Shown in pieces: positions 1 through 5,206 of a DNA stretch of 5,290 nucleotides. The notes under the pieces are model-generated. The model worked only from the letters and a program-made list of their open reading frames with translations, was not told the origin of the DNA and made no database searches. Position numbers and translations under genes: made by a program. The stretch is from Nitriliruptoraceae bacterium. Its GTDB lineage: Bacteria; Actinomycetota; Nitriliruptoria; Nitriliruptorales; Nitriliruptoraceae. The DNA is taken from positions 1 through 5,290 of the forward strand of contig SKJO01000222.1 of assembly GCA_007121975.1 (NCBI GenBank), written 5' to 3'. Numbering within the stretch: position 1 is the first letter of the stretch; each line of letters begins with the position of its first letter.

Positions 1-97
1 CCCGCCAGCCGGCCCGGGTCAGCGCGGCCGCCAGCAGCGTGCCGATGCGCCCCGGACCCAGGATCGCGACGTCACGCGCGCCGGGGGGGCTCACCAC
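1..97 (-). CDS. Rossmann-fold NAD(P)-binding protein, probably DUF2520 family (N-terminal fragment)
   Basis: Only the first ~32 codons are inside the window; the gene continues past the left edge. The visible protein begins with a short polar leader (SPPGARD), followed by a beta strand and dinucleotide-binding loop, VAILGPGRIGTLLAAALTRAG, matching the GxGxxG Rossmann fingerprint (GPGRIG). Two adjacent in-frame GTG codons (97-95 and 94-92) could start it. The first lies 8 nt after a GAGGAG ribosome binding sequence; the second overlaps the folK stop as GTGA. Either way the gene is translationally coupled to folK. In many actinobacteria a Rossmann-like/DUF2520 protein sits between folK and panC, which is the basis for the family call. 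The fragment alone would also fit another NAD(P)-dependent reductase, such as a ketopantoate-reductase-like protein. Substrate unknown. A run of seven C (coding strand) covers codons 4-5 or so. Confidence 0.72.
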   Translation of the reverse strand, partial: MVSPPGARDVAILGPGRIGTLLAAALTRAGWR

Positions 98-684
98 GGT
101 CCGCGCTCCTCACCTGCGGGCCGCGAGAAGCTCGCCCGCCCGCCGACCGGGCCGTCGGGCCGGATCACGTGGCGGCCGGGCACGTCCTCGAGCCGCACGA
201 CCAACTCGATGCCCTCGATCGGAGCGAGCGCGGCCAGCAGTGCGGTGAGCCGCTGACCGTCGGGCAGCGCGCCGCCGGGCAGCACCTCGAGCAGCGGCAC
301 GAGCACGAAGGCGCGCTCGGCGATGCGCGGGTGGGGCAGGGTGAGCGTCGGGGTGTCGAGCACCTGCTCGCCGACCAGCAGCAGGTCGATGTCCAGGGTG
401 CGCGGCCCCCAGCGCACCTCCCGGCTGCGGTCCCGGCCGAACGCGGCCTCGATGAGCTGCGTCTCGGCGAGCAGCGCGTGCGGCTCGAGCGTGGTGCGCG
501 CACGGACCACCAGGTTGAGGAACGGCTCCTGCTCCACCCCGCCCCACGGAGGCGTCTCGTACACCCCCGACACGTCCTCGACCGCGAGCCCGTCGACGTC
601 GTCGAGCGCGTGCACCGCCGCGGTCAGCGTCTCGAGCGCATCCCCGACGTTGCTGCCGAGCCCGAGCAGCGTGAGCGCGCTCAT
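91..684 (-). CDS. folK: 6-hydroxymethyl-7,8-dihydropterin pyrophosphokinase (HPPK)
   Basis: Cytosolic enzyme that transfers pyrophosphate from ATP to 6-hydroxymethyl-7,8-dihydropterin, making the activated pterin used by FolP. The 197-residue protein shows the family landmarks in order: GLGSNVGD (8-15), SGVYETPPWG (39-48), the FLN strand (55-57), and the signature RWGPRTLDIDLLL (91-103). In the signature D98 and D100 correspond to the two magnesium-binding aspartates. LPHPR follows at 116-120. The start is the ATG at 684, which overlaps the folB stop as ATGA and has GGAG 6 nt upstream. The frame stays open further upstream (to 837), but that part is arginine/glycine-rich shadow of folB. The core usually ends near residue 160; here about 35 extra residues follow, rich in R, P and G, which may be a disordered tail. 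It is a separate gene, not fused to folB as in some actinobacteria. Confidence 0.96.
   Translation of the reverse strand: MSALTLLGLGSNVGDALETLTAAVHALDDVDGLAVEDVSGVYETPPWGGVEQEPFLNLVVRARTTLEPHALLAETQLIEAAFGRDRSREVRWGPRTLDIDLLLVGEQVLDTPTLTLPHPRIAERAFVLVPLLEVLPGGALPDGQRLTALLAALAPIEGIELVVRLEDVPGRHVIRPDGPVGGRASFSRPAGEERGPW
106..111 (-). promoter_or_regulatory. Ribosome binding site of the Rossmann-fold gene, inside the folK 3' end
   Basis: GAGGAG on the minus strand lies 8 nt before the GTG at 97 and 11 nt before the GTG at 94. The better spacing favours the GTG at 97 as start. The site lies within the last codons of folK, so ribosomes finishing folK would be positioned to restart here. Confidence 0.6.
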
Positions 685-1040
685 GACCGGCTCCGGTGCA
701 GCGTGACGGCGACCTCCCGGGCCACGACCGGCAGCGGCGCGTTGGGCTTGTGCACGGTCACCGCCACCCCCGCCACCCGCGGATCCTCGAGGCACCGCCC
801 GGCGATCCGTCCGGCGAGGTGCTCGATGAGGTCGCACGGCTCGCCGGCCACCTCCTCGGCGATGCGGGCCGAGAGCGTGCCGTAGTCGACCGTGTCGGCC
901 AGCGCATCGGAGCGCGCGGCCGGCCCGAGGTCGACCTCGAGCCGTACGTCGACCACGAAGCGCTGCCCGTAGGTGCGCTCGTGGGGCAGCACCCCGTGGT
1001 GCCCGAAGGCCTCGAGCCCGGTGATGGCGATGTGGTCCAC
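681..1040 (-). CDS. folB: Dihydroneopterin aldolase
   Basis: Cleaves 7,8-dihydroneopterin to 6-hydroxymethyl-7,8-dihydropterin and glycolaldehyde (family members often also epimerise the substrate), feeding FolK. The 119-residue length is typical for this small tunnelling-fold enzyme, which works as an oligomer in the cytosol. The N-terminus DHIAITGLEAFGHHGVLPHE holds the family pattern GHHGVLPHE, with E21 equivalent to the conserved active-site glutamate. VDYG (51-54) carries the conserved tyrosine, IEHLA (72-76) the pterin-anchoring E73, and HKPN (97-100) the catalytic lysine K98. The start is GTG at 1040, one base after the folP TGA, with GGAGG 5 nt upstream. Its TGA overlaps the folK ATG. 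The order folP-folB-folK places consecutive pathway steps together. Confidence 0.96.
   Translation of the reverse strand: MDHIAITGLEAFGHHGVLPHERTYGQRFVVDVRLEVDLGPAARSDALADTVDYGTLSARIAEEVAGEPCDLIEHLAGRIAGRCLEDPRVAGVAVTVHKPNAPLPVVAREVAVTLHRSRS
691..694 (-). promoter_or_regulatory. Ribosome binding site of folK
   Basis: GGAG on the minus strand, 6 nt before the ATG at 684 and inside the folB 3' end. It supports the ATGA-overlap start over the longer open frame that runs upstream to 837. Confidence 0.6.
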
Positions 1041-1041
1041 G

Positions 1042-2136
1042 TCAGCCTCCAGCAGAAGGTCGGGCGGTCGCGACCGCCTGGGCGAGTGCGACCGCCCGCA
1101 CGGTCGCGGCCACGTCGTGCACCCGCAGCATCCGGGCCCCGCCGGCGACGGCCAGCGCGGCCACCGCCAGGCTGGCCTCGAGTCGGTCGCCCGGGTCGTC
1201 GACCCCGGTGAGCACCCCGAGGAAGGACTTGCGCGACGCGCCGACGAGCACCGGACGACCCAGCGAGGTCAGCTCGCGGGTGGCGTCGAGCAGCGCGAGG
1301 TTGTGCGCGGTGGTCTTGCCGAACCCGATACCCGGGTCGATCAGCACCCGCTCGCGGGCGATCCCGAGCGCTTCGAGCTGCTCGAGCCGGACGGCGAGGT
1401 GGTCGAACACCTCGGCGACGACGTCGAGGTAGTGCGGATCGTGCTGCATGGTGCGGGGCGTGCCCTTGAGGTGCATCAGCACGTAGGGCACGGCGAGCTC
1501 GGCCACGCACGGCAGCAGGTCGGGATCGAAGGCGCCGGCCGAGACGTCGTTGACGAGCACCGCGCCCGCTTCGACGGCGGCCCGGGCCACCGCGGCCTTG
1601 GAGGTGTCGACCGAGGTGCGCACCCCGGCGGCGGCCAGCGCGGCGATCACCGGGACGACCCGCGCCACCTCGACGTCTGCGGGCACCGGTTGCGCCCCCG
1701 GGCGGGTGGACTCACCGCCGACGTCCACGAGGTCGGCGCCGGCCGCGGCCAGGGCGTGCCCGACGCGCACCGCGGCGTCGGTGTCCGCATGCCGCCCGCC
1801 ATCGGAGAACGAGTCGGGGGTGACGTTCAGCACCCCCATGATCAGAGGACGCGTCGAGGTGGGGAGCACGCCGAGGGGGGTGGCGAGGTCCGGCGGGGCG
1901 GCGGCGAAGGCGGCCAGCGCCCGGTGCAGGATCGGGGCCAGCGCACGGCGCTCGTCGGGGGCGAGGACCGCGAGCAGGTCCTCGGCCCCGGTCACGGCCT
2001 CGAGCCGGGCGTGGCGCACGTCGGGCGTGCTGTGGGCGGGCAGGGCGGCAGCCACCGCCTCGGGCCGCTGAAGCCCGCCGATCACCAGGTGCGCGGCGCC
2101 GTTGCCCAGCCGCTGGCGCACGCGCACCGTGAGCAT
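1042..2136 (-). CDS. folP: Dihydropteroate synthase with N-terminal extension
   Basis: Condenses 6-hydroxymethyl-dihydropterin pyrophosphate with p-aminobenzoate to 7,8-dihydropteroate; it is the sulfonamide target. The TIM-barrel core (about residues 97-364) is complete: NVTPDSFSDGG (104-114; N104 is the expected Mg ligand), DVGGESTRPGA (138-148), SVDT (175-178), NDVSA (196-200), MHLKGTPRTMQ (221-231), DPGIGFGKT (267-275), GASRKSFLG (299-307) and RVHD (338-341). No catalytic residue is missing and the STRPGA and SRKS loops look wild-type. At 364 residues it is longer than the common ~270-290, because of ~95 residues before the barrel (LVIGGLQR at 17-24, then Ala/Leu-rich helices). Third codon positions in that part are nearly all G/C, so it looks coding. 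The ATG at 2136 is 4 bp after the folE stop but lacks a clear Shine-Dalgarno sequence, suggesting coupling to folE. A GTG start near 1869 would give a standard-length protein but leave ~270 bp of apparent coding sequence unused. Confidence 0.95.
   Translation of the reverse strand: MLTVRVRQRLGNGAAHLVIGGLQRPEAVAAALPAHSTPDVRHARLEAVTGAEDLLAVLAPDERRALAPILHRALAAFAAAPPDLATPLGVLPTSTRPLIMGVLNVTPDSFSDGGRHADTDAAVRVGHALAAAGADLVDVGGESTRPGAQPVPADVEVARVVPVIAALAAAGVRTSVDTSKAAVARAAVEAGAVLVNDVSAGAFDPDLLPCVAELAVPYVLMHLKGTPRTMQHDPHYLDVVAEVFDHLAVRLEQLEALGIARERVLIDPGIGFGKTTAHNLALLDATRELTSLGRPVLVGASRKSFLGVLTGVDDPGDRLEASLAVAALAVAGGARMLRVHDVAATVRAVALAQAVATARPSAGG
1046..1050 (-). promoter_or_regulatory. Strong ribosome binding site of folB
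   Basis: A full GGAGG on the minus strand sits 5 nt before the GTG at 1040 and overlaps the last two folP codons. It fixes the folB start and indicates folP-folB coupling. Confidence 0.7.
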
Positions 2137-2140
2137 GGGG

Positions 2141-2809
2141 CTAGAGCCGACCGCGCAGCAGCGCGAGGGCCTCGGTGCGGGTCGCGGGTTCGTCGCGGAA
2201 CTGCCCGCGCACGGTGGAGGTCACGGTCTCGGCGCCGGGCTTGCGGATCCCGCGCATCTCCATGCAGAAGTGCCGGGCCTCGATCACGACCATCACCCCG
2301 CGGGGGTCGAGTGCCCGCTCGAGCGCGTCGGCGATCATGGTGGTCAGCCGCTCCTGCAGACCCGGACGCTTGGCACACACGTCGACGAGCCGGGCGAGCT
2401 TGGACAGCCCGGTGACCTGGCCGTGCTCACCGGGCAGGTAGGCGACGTGCGCACGGCCGACGAACGGCACGAGGTGGTGCTCGCAGGTCGAGTGGAACGG
2501 GATGTCGCGCATCATGACGATCTCGTCGTGCGACTCGTCGAAGGTGACCGACAGCACGTCGGCCGGATCGACGAGCAGCCCGGCGAACAGTTCGTCGTAG
2601 CCGCGCGCCACCCGGGCGGGGGTGTCGACGATGCCGGGACGGTCGGGGTCCTCCCCGATCGCCTCGAAGATCATGCGTACCGCCTGCTCGATCTTCTCGT
2701 GGTCGAACACCGCGGTGGGCTCGAGGCCGGTGATGTGACGGATGCGCGCGGCGATCTCATCCTCCGGATCGGGCTCGGCGGTGGGCTGGGGAAGCGGGTG
2801 CACGGACAC
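2141..2809 (-). CDS. folE: GTP cyclohydrolase I, zinc-dependent (type IA)
   Basis: First committed step of folate synthesis: GTP to 7,8-dihydroneopterin triphosphate plus formate. The 222-residue length is normal for the family. After a short Pro/Glu-rich leader and an N-terminal helical region (36-70), the catalytic part shows STCEHHLVPF (107-116), with C109 and H112 as zinc ligands, AYLPGEHGQVTGLSKLARLV (123-142), and ARHFCMEMRG (178-187), with H180 near the active site and C182 as third zinc ligand. TVTSTVRGQF (195-204) closes the family signature. These intact ligands point to the zinc-dependent type IA enzyme rather than the unrelated type IB. The start is GTG at 2809, 6 nt after AGGAG; a second GTG two codons later is less well spaced. 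It is 47 bp downstream of ftsH and 4 bp upstream of folP, and opens the tight folate cluster. Confidence 0.97.
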   Translation of the reverse strand: MSVHPLPQPTAEPDPEDEIAARIRHITGLEPTAVFDHEKIEQAVRMIFEAIGEDPDRPGIVDTPARVARGYDELFAGLLVDPADVLSVTFDESHDEIVMMRDIPFHSTCEHHLVPFVGRAHVAYLPGEHGQVTGLSKLARLVDVCAKRPGLQERLTTMIADALERALDPRGVMVVIEARHFCMEMRGIRKPGAETVTSTVRGQFRDEPATRTEALALLRGRL

Positions 2810-2815
2810 GTTGGG

Positions 2816-2820
2816 CTCCT
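2816..2820 (-). promoter_or_regulatory. Ribosome binding site of folE
   Basis: AGGAG on the minus strand, 6 nt upstream of the GTG at 2809. It lies in the 47-bp ftsH-folE gap, where I see no -10-like element and no terminator hairpin with a T tract, so read-through from ftsH is likely. Confidence 0.7.
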
Positions 2821-2856
2821 GGCGCTGGGGCGGTGTCGTGGGTGCTTCGTCGCCCG

Positions 2857-4845
2857 TCAGGCCGTGGACGAGCCCGGCTGTGCATGCGCATGCGCCTGAC
2901 CGTTGCCGCCGTTGCCGGTGCCGTTGGTCGCGCCGACCCGACGCAGCAACTCGACGACCTCGGCGGGGTCGTCGGCGATCGGTGCGGGCAGGGCACGGCT
3001 CGGGCGCTGGCGGACGGGGTCGAGCAGGTCGAACAGCCGCTGGCCCTCGACGGTCTCCACCTCGAGCAGGGCCGCCGCGAGGCGCTCGAGCACGTCATCG
3101 TTCTCGACGAGGACCTCGAGCGCCTCGTCATGGGCCTCGTCGAGCAGGCCCCGGATCTCCTCGTCGATCTGGAAGGCGACCGTCGAGGAGTAGTCGGGCT
3201 CGTGGCCGAACTCCTTGCCGAGGAACGGCTGGGAGTCGGAGTGGCCGAGCTTGATGGGCCCGAGCCGCGAGCTCATGCCGTACTGGGTGGTCATCTCCCG
3301 CGCCAGGCTCGTGGCCTTCTCGATGTCGTTGGACGCCCCGGTGGTGATGTCGCCGATCTTGAGCGACTCGGCCACCCGGCCGCCGAGCATCATCGCGAGC
3401 TTGTCCATCAGCTCGCCGCGGGTCGCGTACGACCGGTCCTCGGTGGGCAGCGCCATGGTGTAGCCACCGGCGCGCCCGCGCGGGATGATCGTGATCTTGT
3501 GGATCGGGTCGCTGTGGGGCAGCGCATGCCCGACGATGGCGTGACCGGCTTCGTGGTAGGCGGTGATGCTGCGCTCACGCTCGCTCATCAGGCGCGACTT
3601 GCGCTCCGGTCCGGCGATGACCCGGTCGATGGACTCCGCGAGCTCCGCGGCGGCGATCTCCTGCTTGCCGAAGCGGGCGGCGAGCAGGGCGGCCTCGTTG
3701 ATGAGGTTGGCCAGGTCCGCCCCGGTGAAGCCGGGGGTCTGGCGGGCGAGCACCGAGAGGTCGACGTCGTCGGCCAGCGGCTTGCCGCGCGCGTGGACCT
3801 TGAGGATCGCCTCGCGACCGACCAGGTCGGGCCGGTCGACCACGATCTGGCGGTCGAAGCGACCGGGGCGCAGCAGCGCGGGGTCGAGGATGTCGGGCCG
3901 GTTGGTCGCCGCGATCAGGATCACCGCGGTGCGCTGGTCGAAACCGTCCATCTCGACGAGCAGCTGGTTGAGGGTCTGCTCACGCTCGTCGTGGCCACCG
4001 CCCATCCCCGCTCCGCGGTGCCGGCCGACGGCGTCGATCTCGTCGACGAAGATGATCGCCGGCGCGTTGGTCTTGGCCTGCTCGAACAGGTCGCGCACCC
4101 GCGAGGCGCCCACCCCGACGAACATCTCGACGAAGTCCGACCCGGAGATCGAGAAGAACGGCACGCCGGCCTCGCCGGCCACCGCGCGGGCCAGCAGGGT
4201 CTTGCCGGTGCCGGGCGGGCCGAACAGCAGCACGCCCTTGGGGATCTTGGCGCCCATCGACTGGAACTTCGCGGGGGTCTCGAGGAACTCCTTGATCTCG
4301 CGCAGTTCCTCGATCGCGGAGTCGGCCCCGGCGACGTCGGAGAAGGTGACCTTGGGGGCGTCCTTGGACACCTGCTTGGCCTTGGACTTGCCGAACTGCA
4401 TGACCCGGCCGCCCCCACCCTGCATGTTCTGCATCAGCAGGAAGAACACGACCAGGATCAGCATGAACGGCAGCACCGTGGCCAGGATCGAGGTCAGCGC
4501 GCCGGGCTGCTCGGGGTCGAACTCGACCGAGCCGATCAGACCCCGGTCGATCCAGGTGGCGAGCTGCTCGTCGTTGATGTCCCGGTTGTAGGTCGTGCGG
4601 AACGGCCGTGAGACCCCACCATCGGCGAGCTCTCCCTCGATGGTGTCGGAACGGTTGCCGATGCGGGTGGCGGCGAGGTCCTGGCCGGAGAGCTGCCCGG
4701 CCCGCACCGCCTCGGAGAACTCGGTCCAGGTCAGTTCACCCGGAGCGGCCGCACCCTGCACCATGCTCACGCCGAGCCACATCGCCACCGCGAGGGCGAT
4801 GACCCACGGCAGTGGGCCCTTGAGGTAACGCTGGCCAGGCTTCAC
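2857..4845 (-). CDS. ftsH: ATP-dependent zinc metalloprotease FtsH (AAA+, membrane-anchored)
   Basis: Hexameric inner-membrane protease that unfolds and degrades misassembled membrane proteins and some regulators. The 662-residue protein shows two membrane segments (about 11-30 and 117-138) flanking an extracytoplasmic FtsH_ext-type domain. The AAA+ module follows: Walker A GPPGTGKT (209-216), pore loop FVGVGA (242-247), Walker B IIFVDEID (264-271), and second region of homology ATNRPDILDP...RPGRFDR (313-332) with arginine fingers R326 and R329. The M41 peptidase has HEAGH (431-435) and the third zinc ligand D507 in TTGASNDIEKAT. All catalytic residues are present. The tail (about 639-662) is low complexity (Gly/Asn, then AHAHAQ). 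The start is GTG at 4845, giving the family-typical short cytosolic lead into the first membrane segment; the frame stays open to 5142, but that part crosses the repeats and has no better start. Its ribosome binding site is weak. ftsH between hpt and the fol genes is a common actinobacterial order. Confidence 0.97.
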   Translation of the reverse strand: MKPGQRYLKGPLPWVIALAVAMWLGVSMVQGAAAPGELTWTEFSEAVRAGQLSGQDLAATRIGNRSDTIEGELADGGVSRPFRTTYNRDINDEQLATWIDRGLIGSVEFDPEQPGALTSILATVLPFMLILVVFFLLMQNMQGGGGRVMQFGKSKAKQVSKDAPKVTFSDVAGADSAIEELREIKEFLETPAKFQSMGAKIPKGVLLFGPPGTGKTLLARAVAGEAGVPFFSISGSDFVEMFVGVGASRVRDLFEQAKTNAPAIIFVDEIDAVGRHRGAGMGGGHDEREQTLNQLLVEMDGFDQRTAVILIAATNRPDILDPALLRPGRFDRQIVVDRPDLVGREAILKVHARGKPLADDVDLSVLARQTPGFTGADLANLINEAALLAARFGKQEIAAAELAESIDRVIAGPERKSRLMSERERSITAYHEAGHAIVGHALPHSDPIHKITIIPRGRAGGYTMALPTEDRSYATRGELMDKLAMMLGGRVAESLKIGDITTGASNDIEKATSLAREMTTQYGMSSRLGPIKLGHSDSQPFLGKEFGHEPDYSSTVAFQIDEEIRGLLDEAHDEALEVLVENDDVLERLAAALLEVETVEGQRLFDLLDPVRQRPSRALPAPIADDPAEVVELLRRVGATNGTGNGGNGQAHAHAQPGSSTA

Positions 4846-4865
4846 TCGGCACCCATCTCGTCCAT
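4842..4865 (-). other. Possible 7-codon upstream ORF overlapping the ftsH start
   Basis: On the minus strand an ATG at 4865 opens a short frame encoding MDEMGAE, with its TGA overlapping the ftsH GTG as GTGA (4842-4845). A second in-frame ATG is at 4856. ftsH has no strong ribosome binding site of its own, so ribosomes ending here could reinitiate at ftsH. The upstream ORF also has no visible Shine-Dalgarno sequence. If transcription starts just downstream of the TAGCAT at 4880-4885, this ATG would be a few bases from the 5' end. This is inference from arrangement only. Confidence 0.25.
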
Positions 4866-4879
4866 GTGAAGGGAGTTCG

Positions 4880-4885
4880 ATGCTA
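4880..4885 (-). promoter_or_regulatory. Candidate -10 element for ftsH
   Basis: TAGCAT on the minus strand fits the TANNNT pattern of actinobacterial housekeeping -10 boxes and is the most A/T-rich spot just upstream of ftsH. A start near 4873 would give a leader of roughly 28 nt. No convincing -35 hexamer lies 16-19 bp upstream, where the sequence is G/C-rich and contains a direct repeat. Confidence 0.3.
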
Positions 4886-4888
4886 CCA

Positions 4889-4917
4889 CCGGGGCCGGTT
4901 GCCTCCCCCGGGGCCGG
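4889..4917. repeat. 10-bp direct repeat upstream of the candidate ftsH -10
   Basis: CCGGGGCCGG occurs at 4889-4898 and 4908-4917, 19 bp start to start, separated by TTGCCTCCC. The pair occupies the place where a -35 region would lie, so it could be a regulator site, but G/C-rich sequence makes such matches easy by chance. Confidence 0.35.
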
Positions 4918-4972
4918 CCCGGGCGCACCGTAGTGGGCACGCCCCACGCCCCACGCCACGCCCACCGACCCG

Positions 4973-5004
4973 GCAAACCACGCGCATCCGCACGTTTCGC
5001 CCCC
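4973..5004 (-). repeat. 32-bp intergenic direct repeat, copy 1, with hairpin potential
   Basis: An exact 32-bp match to 5024-5055, starting 51 bp before it. On the plus strand it reads GCAAACCACGCG (4973-4984), CATC (4985-4988), CGCACGTTTCGC (4989-5000), then CCCCC. Read as minus-strand RNA, the arms 5000-4989 and 4984-4973 pair over 12 positions with one A-G mismatch, three G-U wobbles and a GAUG loop. Because the wobbles would be A-C mismatches in the other strand, the fold is favoured in RNA made in the direction of hpt and ftsH. Confidence 0.8.
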
Positions 5005-5023
5005 GACACGGCCACGCAACAGC

Positions 5024-5055
5024 GCAAACCACGCGCATCCGCACGTTTCGCCCCC
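5024..5055 (-). repeat. 32-bp intergenic direct repeat, copy 2, with hairpin potential
   Basis: Identical to 4973-5004 and with the same minus-strand RNA stem (arms 5051-5040 and 5035-5024, GAUG loop). Here the C run is longer (seven C, 5051-5057). The 19 bp between the copies contain GGCCACGCAAC (5010-5020), a word that recurs downstream of this copy at 5073-5083 and 5091-5101. Two identical copies in a gap between housekeeping genes suggest local duplication or a dispersed intergenic element. Confidence 0.8.
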
Positions 5056-5072
5056 CCACAGACGCCCAAACC

Positions 5073-5105
5073 GGCCACGCAACGCCCCCCGGCCACGCAA
5101 CGCCC
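5073..5105. repeat. 15-bp short direct repeat
   Basis: GGCCACGCAACGCCC occurs at 5073-5087 and 5091-5105 with an 18-bp period. Its first 11 bases also occur at 5010-5020, between the two 32-bp copies. This is part of the repetitive structure of the hpt-ftsH gap. Confidence 0.65.
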
Positions 5106-5170
5106 AACCCCCACGGCTGCGGACCGACGCCAGCCACGCCACCCCCGTCGGCCGGGGCCCGGCTTGACAG

Positions 5171-5204
5171 TCGGCAGGCGTGGGGCTCCGCGGACGGCTG
5201 CCGA
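5171..5204 (-). terminator. Possible hairpin terminator after hpt, without a U tract
   Basis: Inverted arms TCGGCAG (5171-5177) and CTGCCGA (5198-5204) can form a 7-bp stem with a 20-nt loop that itself contains the palindrome TCCGCGGA (5187-5194). It starts 2 bp past the hpt stop. A second small hairpin, stem GCCGG/CCGGC, lies at 5151-5163. Neither is followed by a T run in the transcript direction, so intrinsic termination is uncertain, though U-less hairpin terminators have been proposed in GC-rich actinobacteria. Confidence 0.35.
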
Positions 5205-5206
5205 AC

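Larger units (their letters stand above)
4846..5206. other. 361-bp non-coding gap between hpt and ftsH
   Basis: I find no credible gene here. From hpt toward ftsH the gap holds two hairpins just after hpt, the GGCCACGCAAC-type short repeats, the two 32-bp hairpin repeats, a cluster of C runs (4942-4971; G runs on the minus strand), a small stem GTGGG/CCCAC (4933-4947), a 10-bp direct repeat (4889-4917), the candidate -10 (4880-4885) and the short upstream ORF. Open frames through it translate to repetitive Gly/Arg/Cys-rich peptides caused by the repeats. I see no tRNA, known riboswitch fold, CIRCE or HAIR heat-shock operator. Confidence 0.7.

Noticed and set aside
83..89. Seven-base G/C homopolymer at the start of the Rossmann-fold gene as a frameshift site or sequencing error
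   Set aside because: The frame on both sides gives a sensible N-terminus and the GxGxxG loop, so no frameshift is needed.
685..837. Longer folK starting at 837
   Set aside because: The extra 51 residues are Arg/Gly-rich and overlap folB fully. The ATG at 684 has a ribosome binding site and begins the canonical HPPK N-terminus.
973..2415. A 480-codon open frame on the plus strand antisense to folP and folE
   Set aside because: Same shadow effect. Its translation is Gly/Arg/His-rich without domains, and it crosses gene boundaries on the other strand.
2833..4611. A 592-codon open frame on the plus strand antisense to ftsH
   Set aside because: It mirrors the ftsH codons. High third-position G/C in ftsH removes stops from the opposite strand, and the translation shows no family motifs. 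ftsH is certain.
4846..4872. CIRCE or HAIR heat-shock operator before ftsH
   Set aside because: Neither the CIRCE inverted repeat nor the CTTGAG-type HAIR inverted repeat is present in the gap.
4973..5055. CRISPR array
   Set aside because: Only two repeats with a 19-bp spacer, which is too short and has no further units; no cas genes are nearby.
4842..5114. A 90-codon minus-strand frame spanning the repeats and ending on the ftsH start
   Set aside because: The peptide is repetitive because the 51-bp repeat period keeps frame; it is Gly/Arg/Ala-rich, with no ribosome binding site or domain. Only its last seven codons are kept as a possible upstream ORF.
5164..5169. Perfect TTGACA on the plus strand as a -35 box
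   Set aside because: At 16-19 bp downstream the sequence is CTCCGCGGAC-like with no -10 match, and no plus-strand gene follows.
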